Shown here piece after piece: positions 1 through 7,029 of a stretch of DNA of 15,184 bases. A program made the position numbers and the translations under genes. Under the pieces are notes generated by a model. It worked only from the letters and a program-made list of their open reading frames with translations. It was not told the origin of the DNA and made no database searches. This stretch comes from Caulobacter sp. CCH9-E1 (GTDB lineage Bacteria; Pseudomonadota; Alphaproteobacteria; Caulobacterales; Caulobacteraceae), in contig NZ_LSJA01000026.1 in assembly GCF_001556515.1 (NCBI RefSeq), positions 1 to 15,184 on the forward strand. Reading direction: 5' to 3'. Each line of letters begins with the position of its first letter. Within the stretch, counting starts at the first letter, position 1.

Positions 1-2
1 GC

Positions 3-1649
3 CAGGTCGCCGACCCGCTGAACACCCGCTACGCCGAGGTCTATCGCGGCGGCAATGCCCTGCGCTTCGGCGGCGCCCTGCTGGGCGGGGCGATCAACAT
101 GGTCACGCCGACCGGCAAGGACGCCGGCTTTTCCAACCAGGTCCGCGTCGATGGCGGCTCGCACGGCCTGCTGCGCGAGCACGTGGCCCTGGCGCGCCAG
201 TCCGGCGACTGGGACGTCTATGTCGCCGCCACCAACCAGACCAGCCAAGGCTGGCGCTCGCAAAGCCAGCAGAACATCCAGTTCGGCAGCCTGAACGTCG
301 GCCGCGCCTTCGGCCAGGACCGCGAGGTCCGGTTCATCGTCAACGGCTCGAACATCAACCAAGAGATCCCCGGCGCCCTGACGCTGGACCAGTTCAACAA
401 GAACCCGCGCCAGACGCCGGTCGCCAACGCCAACGCCGACCAGGGCCGCAACCAGCGCGGCGTGCGCGGCTCGCTGCAGACGACCTGGCGCGTGAACGAG
501 CAGGTCGTCTTCCAAGGGGCGGTCTATGCGGTGTGGAAGGATCTGGACCACCCGATCTTCCAGGTCATCGACCAGCAGAGCCGCAACTACGGCGCCTTCG
601 GCCGCTTCGACTGGGACGGCGAGATCGGCGGCAAACGCGCCGACGCCTTCTTCGGCGCCTGGTATCGACAGGGTGACCTCGACTCCAACTTCTACGTCAA
701 CAATCGCGGCGCGCGCGGCGCGCCGACCTCGCGCACGCTGCAGAACGCCAAGGCGATCGACGTGTTCGGCGAAGGCCGGCTGTTCGTGACCGACCAGGTC
801 GCTCTGGTGGCCGGCGCGACCTGGGGCCAGGCCGAGCGCGACTACACCAGCTTCGCCGTGCCGGGCGTCAGCTCGACCTTCAACCTCAAGGCCGACAAGA
901 CCTACACCTGGATCTCGCCGCGCCTGGGCCTGCTCTGGCAGAACGCGGCGGGCGATCAGGTGTTCGCCAACCTGACCCGCTCGGTCGAGCCGCCGAACCT
1001 GGGCTCGATGTCGCCGATGAACACCGGCTTCACGCCCGTGAAGGCGCAAAAGGCCTGGACCGGCGAGGTCGGGGCGCGCGGGCGCCGCGGTCCCTTCACC
1101 TATGACGTGACGCTGTATCGCGCCGAGCTCAAGGACGAGATGCTGCAGTACACGCCGGGGGGGCTGATCCCGGCCGCCACCTTCAACGCCGACAAGACCC
1201 TGCACCAGGGCATCGAGGCGGCGCTGGACTGGGCCGTGGCCCCGCGCTGGCGCATTCGCCAGACCTGGACCTATTCGGACTTCCGCTTCAAGGACGACGT
1301 CCAGTACGGCGACAACCGCCTGCCGATCGTGCCGAAGAACTTCTACCGCTCGGAAGTCCGCTACGACGATCCGCGCGGCTGGTTCCTGGCGCCGTCGGTC
1401 GAGTGGTCGGCCGCCGACCCGTGGATCGACTACAAGAACACCCAGAAGGCCCCGGGCTACGCGATCCTGAACCTGAACGCGGGCTGGAAGGTCACCCCCG
1501 CCGTCTCGCTGTTCCTCGACGCGCGGAACCTGACCGACAAGGCCTACGTCTCCAACACCCAGGCCGCGACCACCTGGACCGCCGCCACCGCCACCCTGTG
1601 GCCGGGCGACGGACGTTCGGTGTTCGGCGGCGTGACCGTCAACTTCTGA
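3..1649 (+). CDS. TonB-dependent outer-membrane receptor, 3' part (probably copper or metallophore)
   Basis: The reading frame is open from the window edge, so the signal peptide, TonB box and most of the plug lie upstream; 548 codons remain. The visible start contains the end of the plug domain (EVYRGGNALRFGGALLGGAI, then NMVTPTG), a pattern typical of TonB-dependent receptors. The rest has alternating polar and aromatic strands expected of the 22-strand barrel, and the protein ends in VNF with the terminal phenylalanine used for BAM-dependent assembly. Receptors of this type import metal chelates across the outer membrane using TonB-ExbBD energy. The ligand cannot be read from the sequence. 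PepSY, PCu(A)C and SCO1 genes follow directly, which favours copper; PepSY proteins also partner siderophore receptors, so an iron chelate is the alternative. The family call is secure and the substrate is inferred. Confidence 0.93.
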   Translation, partial: QVADPLNTRYAEVYRGGNALRFGGALLGGAINMVTPTGKDAGFSNQVRVDGGSHGLLREHVALARQSGDWDVYVAATNQTSQGWRSQSQQNIQFGSLNVGRAFGQDREVRFIVNGSNINQEIPGALTLDQFNKNPRQTPVANANADQGRNQRGVRGSLQTTWRVNEQVVFQGAVYAVWKDLDHPIFQVIDQQSRNYGAFGRFDWDGEIGGKRADAFFGAWYRQGDLDSNFYVNNRGARGAPTSRTLQNAKAIDVFGEGRLFVTDQVALVAGATWGQAERDYTSFAVPGVSSTFNLKADKTYTWISPRLGLLWQNAAGDQVFANLTRSVEPPNLGSMSPMNTGFTPVKAQKAWTGEVGARGRRGPFTYDVTLYRAELKDEMLQYTPGGLIPAATFNADKTLHQGIEAALDWAVAPRWRIRQTWTYSDFRFKDDVQYGDNRLPIVPKNFYRSEVRYDDPRGWFLAPSVEWSAADPWIDYKNTQKAPGYAILNLNAGWKVTPAVSLFLDARNLTDKAYVSNTQAATTWTAATATLWPGDGRSVFGGVTVNF

Positions 1650-1657
1650 TCCTGACC

Positions 1658-1685
1658 GGTCGACGGCTCTGAAGAGCCGTCGACC
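1658..1685 (+). promoter_or_regulatory. Perfect 12-bp intercistronic hairpin
   Basis: GGTCGACGGCTC (1658-1669) and GAGCCGTCGACC (1674-1685) are exact inverted repeats around a TGAA loop. The element starts 8 bases after the receptor stop and ends 7 bases before the GGAG (1693-1696) of the next gene. No T-run follows, so it is not a typical intrinsic terminator. It may protect the receptor mRNA 3' end, mark a processing site, or attenuate expression of the downstream inner-membrane genes relative to the receptor. Confidence 0.7.
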
Positions 1686-1702
1686 ATACCTCGGAGCTCG
1701 CG

Positions 1703-3454
1703 ATGTCCGCGATCGAGACCAAGGAAACCCCGGCCCCGGCCGGCGATCTCTACCGCGCCTTCTGGCGCTGGCACTTCTACGCCGGCCTGCTGGTCCTGCC
1801 GATCCTGATGCTGATGGCGTTGACCGGAGGGCTGTACCTGTTCAAGGACGAGCTGTCGGCCATCGCCCAGCGACCGCTGGTGGTGATCGCCGACAGCCCC
1901 GCCACGACCGCGCCCAGCGCCTGGATCGCGTCGGTGGAAGCCGGAACTGGCGGCAAGGTCGGCCAACTGGCGATCCCCGCGCGCGGCGACCGCTCCGTCC
2001 AGGCGACGGTGCAGACCGCGTCGGGCAAGCGCACCGCCTATGTCGATCCCCACACCGGCCAGTATCTGGGCCAGACCGAGCCCGGCGGCGCCATGGGCCT
2101 GGTCAAGCGGCTGCACAGCCTGGATATCGCCGGACCGGTGATGAACCTGCTGGTCGAGGTCGTCGCCGGCTGGGCCATCGTGCTGGTCGCCACCGGGATT
2201 TTCCTGTGGTGGCCGCGCGGCCAGACGGGCGGGATCGTCACGGTACGGAGCAAACCCGCCAAGCGCCTGTTCTGGCGCGATTTCCACGCGGTCACCGGCG
2301 CCTTCACCGGCCTGGTGATCGTGTTCCTGGCCGTCACCGGCATGCCGTGGTCGGCGTTCTGGGGCAAGGAGGTCCGGGAGATCACCACCCAGGCCGGCCT
2401 TGGTCGCCCCAAGCCGCCGGTCGCCGAGCAGCACCACGCCGCCAAGCCCGCTCCCGAGCCGTCCCCCGAACCCGCCGAAGGCGTGCCGTGGGCGCTGCAG
2501 ACCAAGGTCCCGCCGATGTCCGGCATGGCGGGTCACGACCATGCGGCCATGATGATGGAGCAGGCCGCGCCGCTGGACGCCGACGCCATCGTCGCCAAGG
2601 CGCGCGGGTCGGGGCTGACCGACGGCTTCACCCTGACCCTGCCCAAGACGCCGGGCGGGACCTGGACGGCCGCCTACATGCCCGCCCGGGTCGAGCGGAC
2701 GCGGACCGTCTATTTCGACGGCCGCGACGGCCATGTGCTGGCCGATCTCGGCTATCGCGACTTTGGTCCGGCGGCCAAGGCCATCGAGTGGGGCATCGCC
2801 GTCCACCAGGGCCAGCAGTTCGGCCTGGTCAACAAGCTGGTCATGCTGGCCGGCTGCGTCGCCATCTGGCTGCTGGGGATCTCGGCCGTCGTGATGTGGT
2901 GGAAGCGCCGCCCCAAGGGCCGCCTCGCTGATCGCGGCCCTTCTGATCGATCTTATCCTTCGGCGACTGACCTCGCCCAACCTCAAGGCTGGAGCCTGAC
3001 CATGAAGACCCTGACCCTGATCGCCGCCTCGGCCGCCGCCCTCGTCGCGTCGGCCGCCCACGCCGCGCCCGCGCCAAAGGTCGCCGCGACCGACGCCTGG
3101 TGCCGCCCGACCGTCGCCGGCGCCATGGCCGCCGGCTGCTACGTCACCCTGACCGCCAAGGGCGACGATCGCCTGGTGGCCGTCGAGACCACGGCCGCCG
3201 ACCACGGCGAAATCCACACCATGTCGATGGACGGCGGCGTCATGCGCATGCGCAAGCTGCCCGACGGCCTGGCGCTGCCGGCCGGCAAGGCCGTGGCGCT
3301 GAAGCCGGGCGCCGACCACATCATGCTGATCGGTCCCAAGGCCCAGTTGAAGGAAGGCGCCAGGGTGCCGATGACCCTGAAGTTCAAGTCGGCGCCGCCG
3401 CTGACCATCGAGGCCGTCGTCAAGACGCCGCCGATGCCGGGCATGGCCCACTGA
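1703..3454 (+). CDS. PepSY-associated TM protein reading in frame into PCu(A)C (apparent fusion)
   Basis: The ATG at 1703 has GGAG 6 bases upstream. Residues 1-433 form a PepSY-associated membrane protein. Hydrophobic segments lie at about 27-46, 150-170, 197-218 and 379-400, with two large periplasmic parts (about 47-145 and 222-375). Family members act at the inner membrane, often beside TonB receptors, and some (FoxB type) are linked to reductive release of metal from chelates. The loop after TM3 carries a Met/His cluster (PPMSGMAGHDHAAMMM, 270-285) suited to copper. After WWKRRPKGRL (399-408) the frame has no stop. It passes through a hydrophilic 25-residue linker and enters the PCu(A)C gene at Met434, giving a 583-residue product. 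Relatives normally have a linker and a further C-terminal membrane helix after this RRPxGxL motif. A matching helix is found here in frame 3 (2925-2996), so a frame-shifting deletion is likely. Domain identity is secure; the fusion as a functional protein is uncertain. Confidence 0.8.
   Translation: MSAIETKETPAPAGDLYRAFWRWHFYAGLLVLPILMLMALTGGLYLFKDELSAIAQRPLVVIADSPATTAPSAWIASVEAGTGGKVGQLAIPARGDRSVQATVQTASGKRTAYVDPHTGQYLGQTEPGGAMGLVKRLHSLDIAGPVMNLLVEVVAGWAIVLVATGIFLWWPRGQTGGIVTVRSKPAKRLFWRDFHAVTGAFTGLVIVFLAVTGMPWSAFWGKEVREITTQAGLGRPKPPVAEQHHAAKPAPEPSPEPAEGVPWALQTKVPPMSGMAGHDHAAMMMEQAAPLDADAIVAKARGSGLTDGFTLTLPKTPGGTWTAAYMPARVERTRTVYFDGRDGHVLADLGYRDFGPAAKAIEWGIAVHQGQQFGLVNKLVMLAGCVAIWLLGISAVVMWWKRRPKGRLADRGPSDRSYPSATDLAQPQGWSLTMKTLTLIAASAAALVASAAHAAPAPKVAATDAWCRPTVAGAMAAGCYVTLTAKGDDRLVAVETTAADHGEIHTMSMDGGVMRMRKLPDGLALPAGKAVALKPGADHIMLIGPKAQLKEGARVPMTLKFKSAPPLTIEAVVKTPPMPGMAH
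2925..2999 (+). pseudogene. Out-of-frame remnant of the PepSY protein C-terminal helix
   Basis: In frame 3, one frame off the main PepSY frame, these 24 codons read SLIAALLIDLILRRL followed by TSPNLKAGA and a TGA at 2997-2999. A hydrophobic stretch ending in RR is what PepSY-associated membrane proteins carry at their C-terminus, and the TGA lies 2 bases before the PCu(A)C ATG, normal operon spacing. The roughly 35-40 residue linker expected between RRPKGRL and this helix is missing. The simplest reading is an internal deletion (length 3n+2) that displaced the last exported or membrane segment from the frame. Programmed frameshifting is possible but no slippery run is visible. Confidence 0.55.
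3002..3454 (+). CDS. PCu(A)C-family periplasmic copper chaperone
   Basis: A 150-residue protein starting at ATG 3002, with GGAG at 2991-2994. Residues 1-21 are a clear signal peptide ending AAHA. The copper-binding pattern of PCu(A)C proteins is present: His72, Met83, then the HIM pair His106 and Met108, inside the usual HTMSMDGGVMRMR and LKPGADHIML contexts. Spacing between Met83 and His106 is 22 residues, one more than the classic x21. The tail TPPMPGMAH adds further Met and His ligands. Family members bind Cu(I) in the periplasm and, with SCO1 proteins, metallate the CuA or CuB centre of cytochrome oxidases; the SCO1 gene follows with overlapping stop and start. Cys34 and Cys46 are an additional pair. 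The upstream PepSY frame runs straight into this gene, so it may be made both free and fused. Confidence 0.93.
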   Translation: MKTLTLIAASAAALVASAAHAAPAPKVAATDAWCRPTVAGAMAAGCYVTLTAKGDDRLVAVETTAADHGEIHTMSMDGGVMRMRKLPDGLALPAGKAVALKPGADHIMLIGPKAQLKEGARVPMTLKFKSAPPLTIEAVVKTPPMPGMAH

Positions 3455-4035
3455 TGCGGCGGGCGCTTCTCATCACCGCGGCCGCCCTGCTGGCGGCCGC
3501 GCCCCTGGCGGCCTGCAACCGGCAGGACGGCGCCAGCCCGGTCCATTCGCTGGTCAAGATCGGCGGACCGTTCAACCTGATCGACATGAACGGCAAGCCG
3601 GTCACCGAGAAGTCGCTGCTGGGCAAACCCACGGCGATCTTCTTCGGCTTCACCTATTGCCCGGAGGTGTGTCCCACGACGCTGACCGACCTGACGGTCT
3701 GGCTGAAGACGCTGGGGCCAGAGGCCGACAAGCTGAACGTAGTGTTCGTCTCGGTCGATCCCGAGCGCGACACGCCCGAGCAGATGCGGCTTTACCTGTC
3801 GAACTTCGACCCGCGCATCCAAGGCTTCACCGGGACGCCGGAGACGGTCGCCCAGGCGGCCAAGGCCTATCGGGTCTATTATCAGAAGGTCCCGCTGGAC
3901 GGCGGCGGCTACACGATCGACCACTCCTCGTCGGTCTATCTGTTCGACGCCCAGGGCCAGTTCGTGGCGCCGATCCCCTATCAGTCCTCGCCGGACCGGG
4001 CCGTTCACCAGCTCCAGGCGCTGCTGGCGAAATAG
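3454..4035 (+). CDS. SCO1/SenC-family copper lipoprotein
   Basis: A 193-residue protein whose ATG overlaps the chaperone stop (TGATG, 3452-3456), so the two are translationally coupled. Residues 1-20 are a lipoprotein signal with the lipobox LAAC and lipidated Cys21. The thioredoxin-fold domain carries the copper ligands Cys69 and Cys73 in CPEVCP and the conserved His157 in IDHSSS, plus VDPERDTPEQM, which is typical of SCO proteins. These proteins accept copper and assist CuA or cbb3/aa3 oxidase metallation, or reduce the oxidase cysteines before loading. Its position after a PCu(A)C gene matches the known partnership of the two families. Length is normal for bacterial SCO1. It is the last gene of the operon, followed by a hairpin at 4048-4071. 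Confidence 0.95.
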   Translation: MRRALLITAAALLAAAPLAACNRQDGASPVHSLVKIGGPFNLIDMNGKPVTEKSLLGKPTAIFFGFTYCPEVCPTTLTDLTVWLKTLGPEADKLNVVFVSVDPERDTPEQMRLYLSNFDPRIQGFTGTPETVAQAAKAYRVYYQKVPLDGGGYTIDHSSSVYLFDAQGQFVAPIPYQSSPDRAVHQLQALLAK

Positions 4036-4047
4036 CGGCCAAAAGAA

Positions 4048-4071
4048 AAGCCCGGCGACGAGGCCGGGCTT
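4048..4071. terminator. Hairpin terminator candidate after the copper operon
   Basis: AAGCCCGGC (4048-4056) and GCCGGGCTT (4063-4071) form a 9-bp GC-rich stem with a GACGAG loop, 12 bases after the SCO1 stop. There is no T-run on the + side. The A-rich run before it (4041-4049) would be a T-run for a minus-strand transcript. It probably ends the copper operon message but is an imperfect intrinsic terminator in that direction. Confidence 0.5.
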
Positions 4072-4190
4072 GAAAAGTCAGGGAGGAAACGCCCAGGAAA
4101 GGGCAGAGGCATCGGCCTCACGGGGGTCAGTTATGATCGCCCCGCCCCCATTCAAGGGTCGTGGACGGAAAAACTTCCCGTTCCGCGCGC

Positions 4191-4218
4191 TTGGATTGGC
4201 CGGGCCGTGTGGTATGAG
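4191..4218 (+). promoter_or_regulatory. Possible promoter for the class A PBP gene
   Basis: The stretch 4036-4263 has no gene. Besides the hairpin, the only promoter-like signal seen is TTGGAT (4191-4196), a 16-base spacer, and TATGAG (4213-4218), about 45 bases before the PBP start. Both boxes are partial matches to the sigma-70 consensus. Confidence 0.3.
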
Positions 4219-4263
4219 CGCCCACGACGAGTGCGGGCGTGCGCCCGAAGCGAGCGCCGATCC

Positions 4264-6306
4264 ATGTCCGACGAGCCGAACGACCTCGACCCCAACACGC
4301 CGCCGCGCCGGCCGCGCGACCCGCAGGCGGCGCTGGCCGATCCCGGGCAAGCGGCGCCTTCCGACGCTCCGCCGGCGGAGCCTGTTTCCGATCCCGTCCC
4401 CGCACCGGCCCGCAAGCCATTCTGGAAGCGACACATGTGGCTGGTCGGCGGAACCGCCGCCGCCATGCTTCTGGTCGTGGTGCTGATCGCGTCGCTTTTC
4501 TGGTCGCTGCCGCTCAGCCGAGCGCTGGAGCCACTGAACAACTCGGCCATCGTGCTGGTCGCCAGCGACGGCTCGCCGATCGCCAAGCGCGGCTCGTACA
4601 AGGAGGCGCCAATCGACGCGGCTAAGCTGCCGCCTTACGTGCCCGGCGCCTTCATCGCCATCGAGGACCGCCGCTTCTACAGCCACATGGGCGTCGACCC
4701 GAAGGCGATCGCGCGAGCCCTGGGCAGGAACGCCCAGGCTGGCGGCGTGTCGGAAGGCGGCTCCACCATCACCCAGCAGCTGGCCAAGAACGCCTTCCTG
4801 TCCAGCGACCGCAACCTGCGTCGCAAGGCCCAGGAGGCGCTGATCGCCGTCTATCTGGAAGCGCGGCTCTCCAAGGACGAGATCCTGTCGCGCTATCTGT
4901 CGTCGGTCTATTTCGGCGACGGCGCCTTTGGCCTGCGCGCGGCCGCCCGCCACTATTTCGGCAAGGCGCCCGAGCAGCTGTCGATCGGCGAGGCCGCCAT
5001 GCTGGCGGGCCTGGTCAAGGCCCCCTCGCGCCTGGCGCCGACCAATAATCTCGAAGGCGCGCGCGAACGCATGCGCGTGGTGCTGGGCGCCATGGTCGAG
5101 ACGGGCGCGATCACCCAGGAAGAGGCCGACGCGGTCGGCGACGTCTCGCCGATCCAGGTCGAGGACAAGGTGCCGACCGGCTCCTATTTCGCCGACTGGG
5201 CCCTGCCCCAGGCCCGCGCCAGCATCGGCCCCCGCTATGGCGAGACGATCGTCCGCACCACCCTGGACCCCAAGCTCCAGGAAAAGGCCGAGAAGATCCT
5301 CAACGACTTCATCGAGCGCGACGGCAAGGTCCTGAACATCACCCAAGGCGCCCTGGTGGCCATGCGCAAGGACGGCCGCGTCGTCGCCATGGTCGGCGGC
5401 CGCGACTACAAGCAAAGCCAGTTCAACCGCGCCGACGGCGAGCGCCAGCCGGGTTCGTCGTTCAAGCTGTTCGTCTATCTGGCCGCTCTGCGCGAGGGCA
5501 TGACCACCACCAGCCCGATCCTCGACACCCCCGTGCAGGTCAGCGGCTACATGCCCAAGAACCACGAGGGCAAGTATCGCGACCGCGAGATCCCGCTGAT
5601 CAGCGCCTTCGCCGCTTCGTCCAACGTCGCGGCCGTGCGTCTGGCCCACGACCTGGGTCCGGCCAAGGTGATCAAGGTGGCTCGCGATCTAGGCGTCACC
5701 GAGAAGATCCCCGACGACCTGACCATGGCGCTGGGCACCGGCTCGATGAGCCTGACGCGGCTGACGGCCGCCTACGCCTCGGTGGCGGCGGGCGAGTACC
5801 CGATCGTTCCACACGCGCTTGAGGGCTTCAGCAAGCCCAGGACCACGCCCTATGATCCCAAGGTGCTGGCCAATATGCGCGACCTGCTGCGCTCGGCCAC
5901 CCATCGCGGCACGGGGCTGGAGGCGGCCATCGACGGCGCCTACGGCAAGACCGGCACGACCCAGAACTATCACGACGCCATCTTCGTCGGTTATGTCGAC
6001 GACCTGGTGGTCGGGGTCTGGGTCGGCAATGACGACAACAGCCCGATGAACGGCGTGGTCGGCGGCGGCGAGCCGGCCAAGATCTGGAAGGCCTTCATGC
6101 TGTCAGCCCTGGGCCGTGACGTCGCCCCGCGTCCCGCCGAGGACCCGCTGGAGGACCTGGGTCTGCCGCTGGAGGGCGAGATCGGTCCCGACGGTCTGCC
6201 GGTGGTCCCGCTGACCGTCCCCGCCGAACCGGCCGCGCCCGCCGCGCCCGCCGCGCCGAACAGCGGCGTCCCGCAGGCCCCGCCGCCCGCCGAGCCTAGA
6301 CCCTAG
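4264..6306 (+). CDS. Class A penicillin-binding protein (bifunctional transglycosylase/transpeptidase, PBP1A type)
   Basis: 680 residues from ATG 4264; an in-frame ATG at 4207 would add a basic extension and lacks support. Order: a proline-rich cytoplasmic tail (1-55), one membrane helix (about 59-81), then a GT51 glycosyltransferase domain with EDRRFYSHMG (catalytic Glu134), GGSTITQQLAKNAF (165-178), RRKAQEALIAVYLEARLSKDEI and YLSSVYFGDGAFGLRAAARHYF. The transpeptidase domain has SSFK with nucleophile Ser398, SSN (452-454) and KTGTT (562-566). All key residues are present. The protein polymerises lipid II glycan strands and makes 4-3 crosslinks in the periplasm. The C-terminus (about 630-680) is a Pro/Ala-rich low-complexity tail. 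It resembles one of several paralogous class A PBPs in Caulobacter; its start does not match the bactofilin-binding N-terminus I recall for PbpC, so I assign no symbol. Confidence 0.96.
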   Translation: MSDEPNDLDPNTPPRRPRDPQAALADPGQAAPSDAPPAEPVSDPVPAPARKPFWKRHMWLVGGTAAAMLLVVVLIASLFWSLPLSRALEPLNNSAIVLVASDGSPIAKRGSYKEAPIDAAKLPPYVPGAFIAIEDRRFYSHMGVDPKAIARALGRNAQAGGVSEGGSTITQQLAKNAFLSSDRNLRRKAQEALIAVYLEARLSKDEILSRYLSSVYFGDGAFGLRAAARHYFGKAPEQLSIGEAAMLAGLVKAPSRLAPTNNLEGARERMRVVLGAMVETGAITQEEADAVGDVSPIQVEDKVPTGSYFADWALPQARASIGPRYGETIVRTTLDPKLQEKAEKILNDFIERDGKVLNITQGALVAMRKDGRVVAMVGGRDYKQSQFNRADGERQPGSSFKLFVYLAALREGMTTTSPILDTPVQVSGYMPKNHEGKYRDREIPLISAFAASSNVAAVRLAHDLGPAKVIKVARDLGVTEKIPDDLTMALGTGSMSLTRLTAAYASVAAGEYPIVPHALEGFSKPRTTPYDPKVLANMRDLLRSATHRGTGLEAAIDGAYGKTGTTQNYHDAIFVGYVDDLVVGVWVGNDDNSPMNGVVGGGEPAKIWKAFMLSALGRDVAPRPAEDPLEDLGLPLEGEIGPDGLPVVPLTVPAEPAAPAAPAAPNSGVPQAPPPAEPRP

Positions 6307-6377
6307 GCCTCGTTCAGCTCAGGTTCACACGGCCAAGCTCCAAGTGCTCTCGAGGGCCAGGCCCTGGGGAGGTTGAA

Positions 6378-7028
6378 GTGCATATTTCCGCGAAGCGGTC
6401 CGTGATCGTTGGAACCGTCATCATCGCCGGCCTGACGGTCGCGGCCTGCGCCACGCTGAGCAAGGAGCAGTGCCTGCAGGGCGACTGGCGGGCGATCGGC
6501 TATATCGACGGGGCGGACGGCCGGCCCATGAGCCGGATCGATGACCACGCCAAGGCCTGCGAGAAGACCGGCGCCGCGCCGGACATGAGCCTCTACGCCC
6601 AGGGCCGCGACCAGGGCCTGATGCGCTACTGCACCGAGGGGAACGGCTTCCGCGTCGGCCGCCAGGGCCATGCCTACGCCGGCGTCTGCCCGCCGCCCGT
6701 CGAGCCGGAGTTCCTGGGCGGCTATGCCGACGGCGAGCGGGTCCACGCCGCCGTTAGCCGCCTTGAAAGCGCCCGCTCTGACCTCAGCAGCGCCGACGCC
6801 CGCGCCGACCGGCGCGCGCGGGAGGCCGATGGAGTCGAGGACGAGCTGCGCAATCCCAAGCTCAACGACGAGCAGATCCGCGAACTGCGCGACCGCCTGC
6901 GCCGCCTGCGCCGCGAACGCCGCGAGGCGGTCGAGGACGGTCGCCGGGCCGCCGACGCCATCCGCGACGCCGAGCGCGAGGTCGATGACCTGAGGGCCCG
7001 CTTCGCGCCGCGTTACGGCGGATGGTGA
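6378..7028 (+). CDS. DUF2799 lipoprotein with charged C-terminal coiled coil
   Basis: 216 residues from a GTG at 6378 with a strong GGGGAGG (6366-6372) 5 bases upstream. The first 24 residues are a lipoprotein signal with VAAC and lipidated Cys24. Residues 30-110 match the DUF2799 pattern: C-x3-DW-x2-IGY-x-DG, PDMSLYAQGRDQGLMRYC, GF-x-VGRQGHAYAGVCP. From about 123 to 207 the chain is almost entirely charged and alanine-rich (for example LRDRLRRLRRERREAVEDGR), which suggests a long helix or coiled coil reaching into the periplasm. The function of DUF2799 is unknown. The gene lies 71 bases after the PBP gene on the same strand with no terminator seen, so co-transcription with a peptidoglycan synthase is possible. 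Its stop ends one base away from the convergent DUF1636 stop. Confidence 0.9.
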   Translation: MHISAKRSVIVGTVIIAGLTVAACATLSKEQCLQGDWRAIGYIDGADGRPMSRIDDHAKACEKTGAAPDMSLYAQGRDQGLMRYCTEGNGFRVGRQGHAYAGVCPPPVEPEFLGGYADGERVHAAVSRLESARSDLSSADARADRRAREADGVEDELRNPKLNDEQIRELRDRLRRLRRERREAVEDGRRAADAIRDAEREVDDLRARFAPRYGGW

Positions 7029-7029
7029 G

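Noticed and set aside
1544..3451. 635-codon minus-strand open frame opposite the copper genes
   Set aside because: Low-complexity Gly/Arg/His-rich translation, shadow of PepSY and PCu(A)C codons, which carry clear domains.
4078..5649. 523-codon minus-strand open frame opposite the PBP gene
   Set aside because: Translation rich in Asp/Gly/Ala/Leu/Arg repeats typical of antisense frames; the plus strand has complete PBP motifs.
6350..6366. Palindrome AGGGCC-A-GGCCCT near 6353-6365 before the DUF2799 gene
   Set aside because: The one-base centre cannot form an RNA hairpin loop without losing pairs, and no T-run follows; not a convincing terminator.
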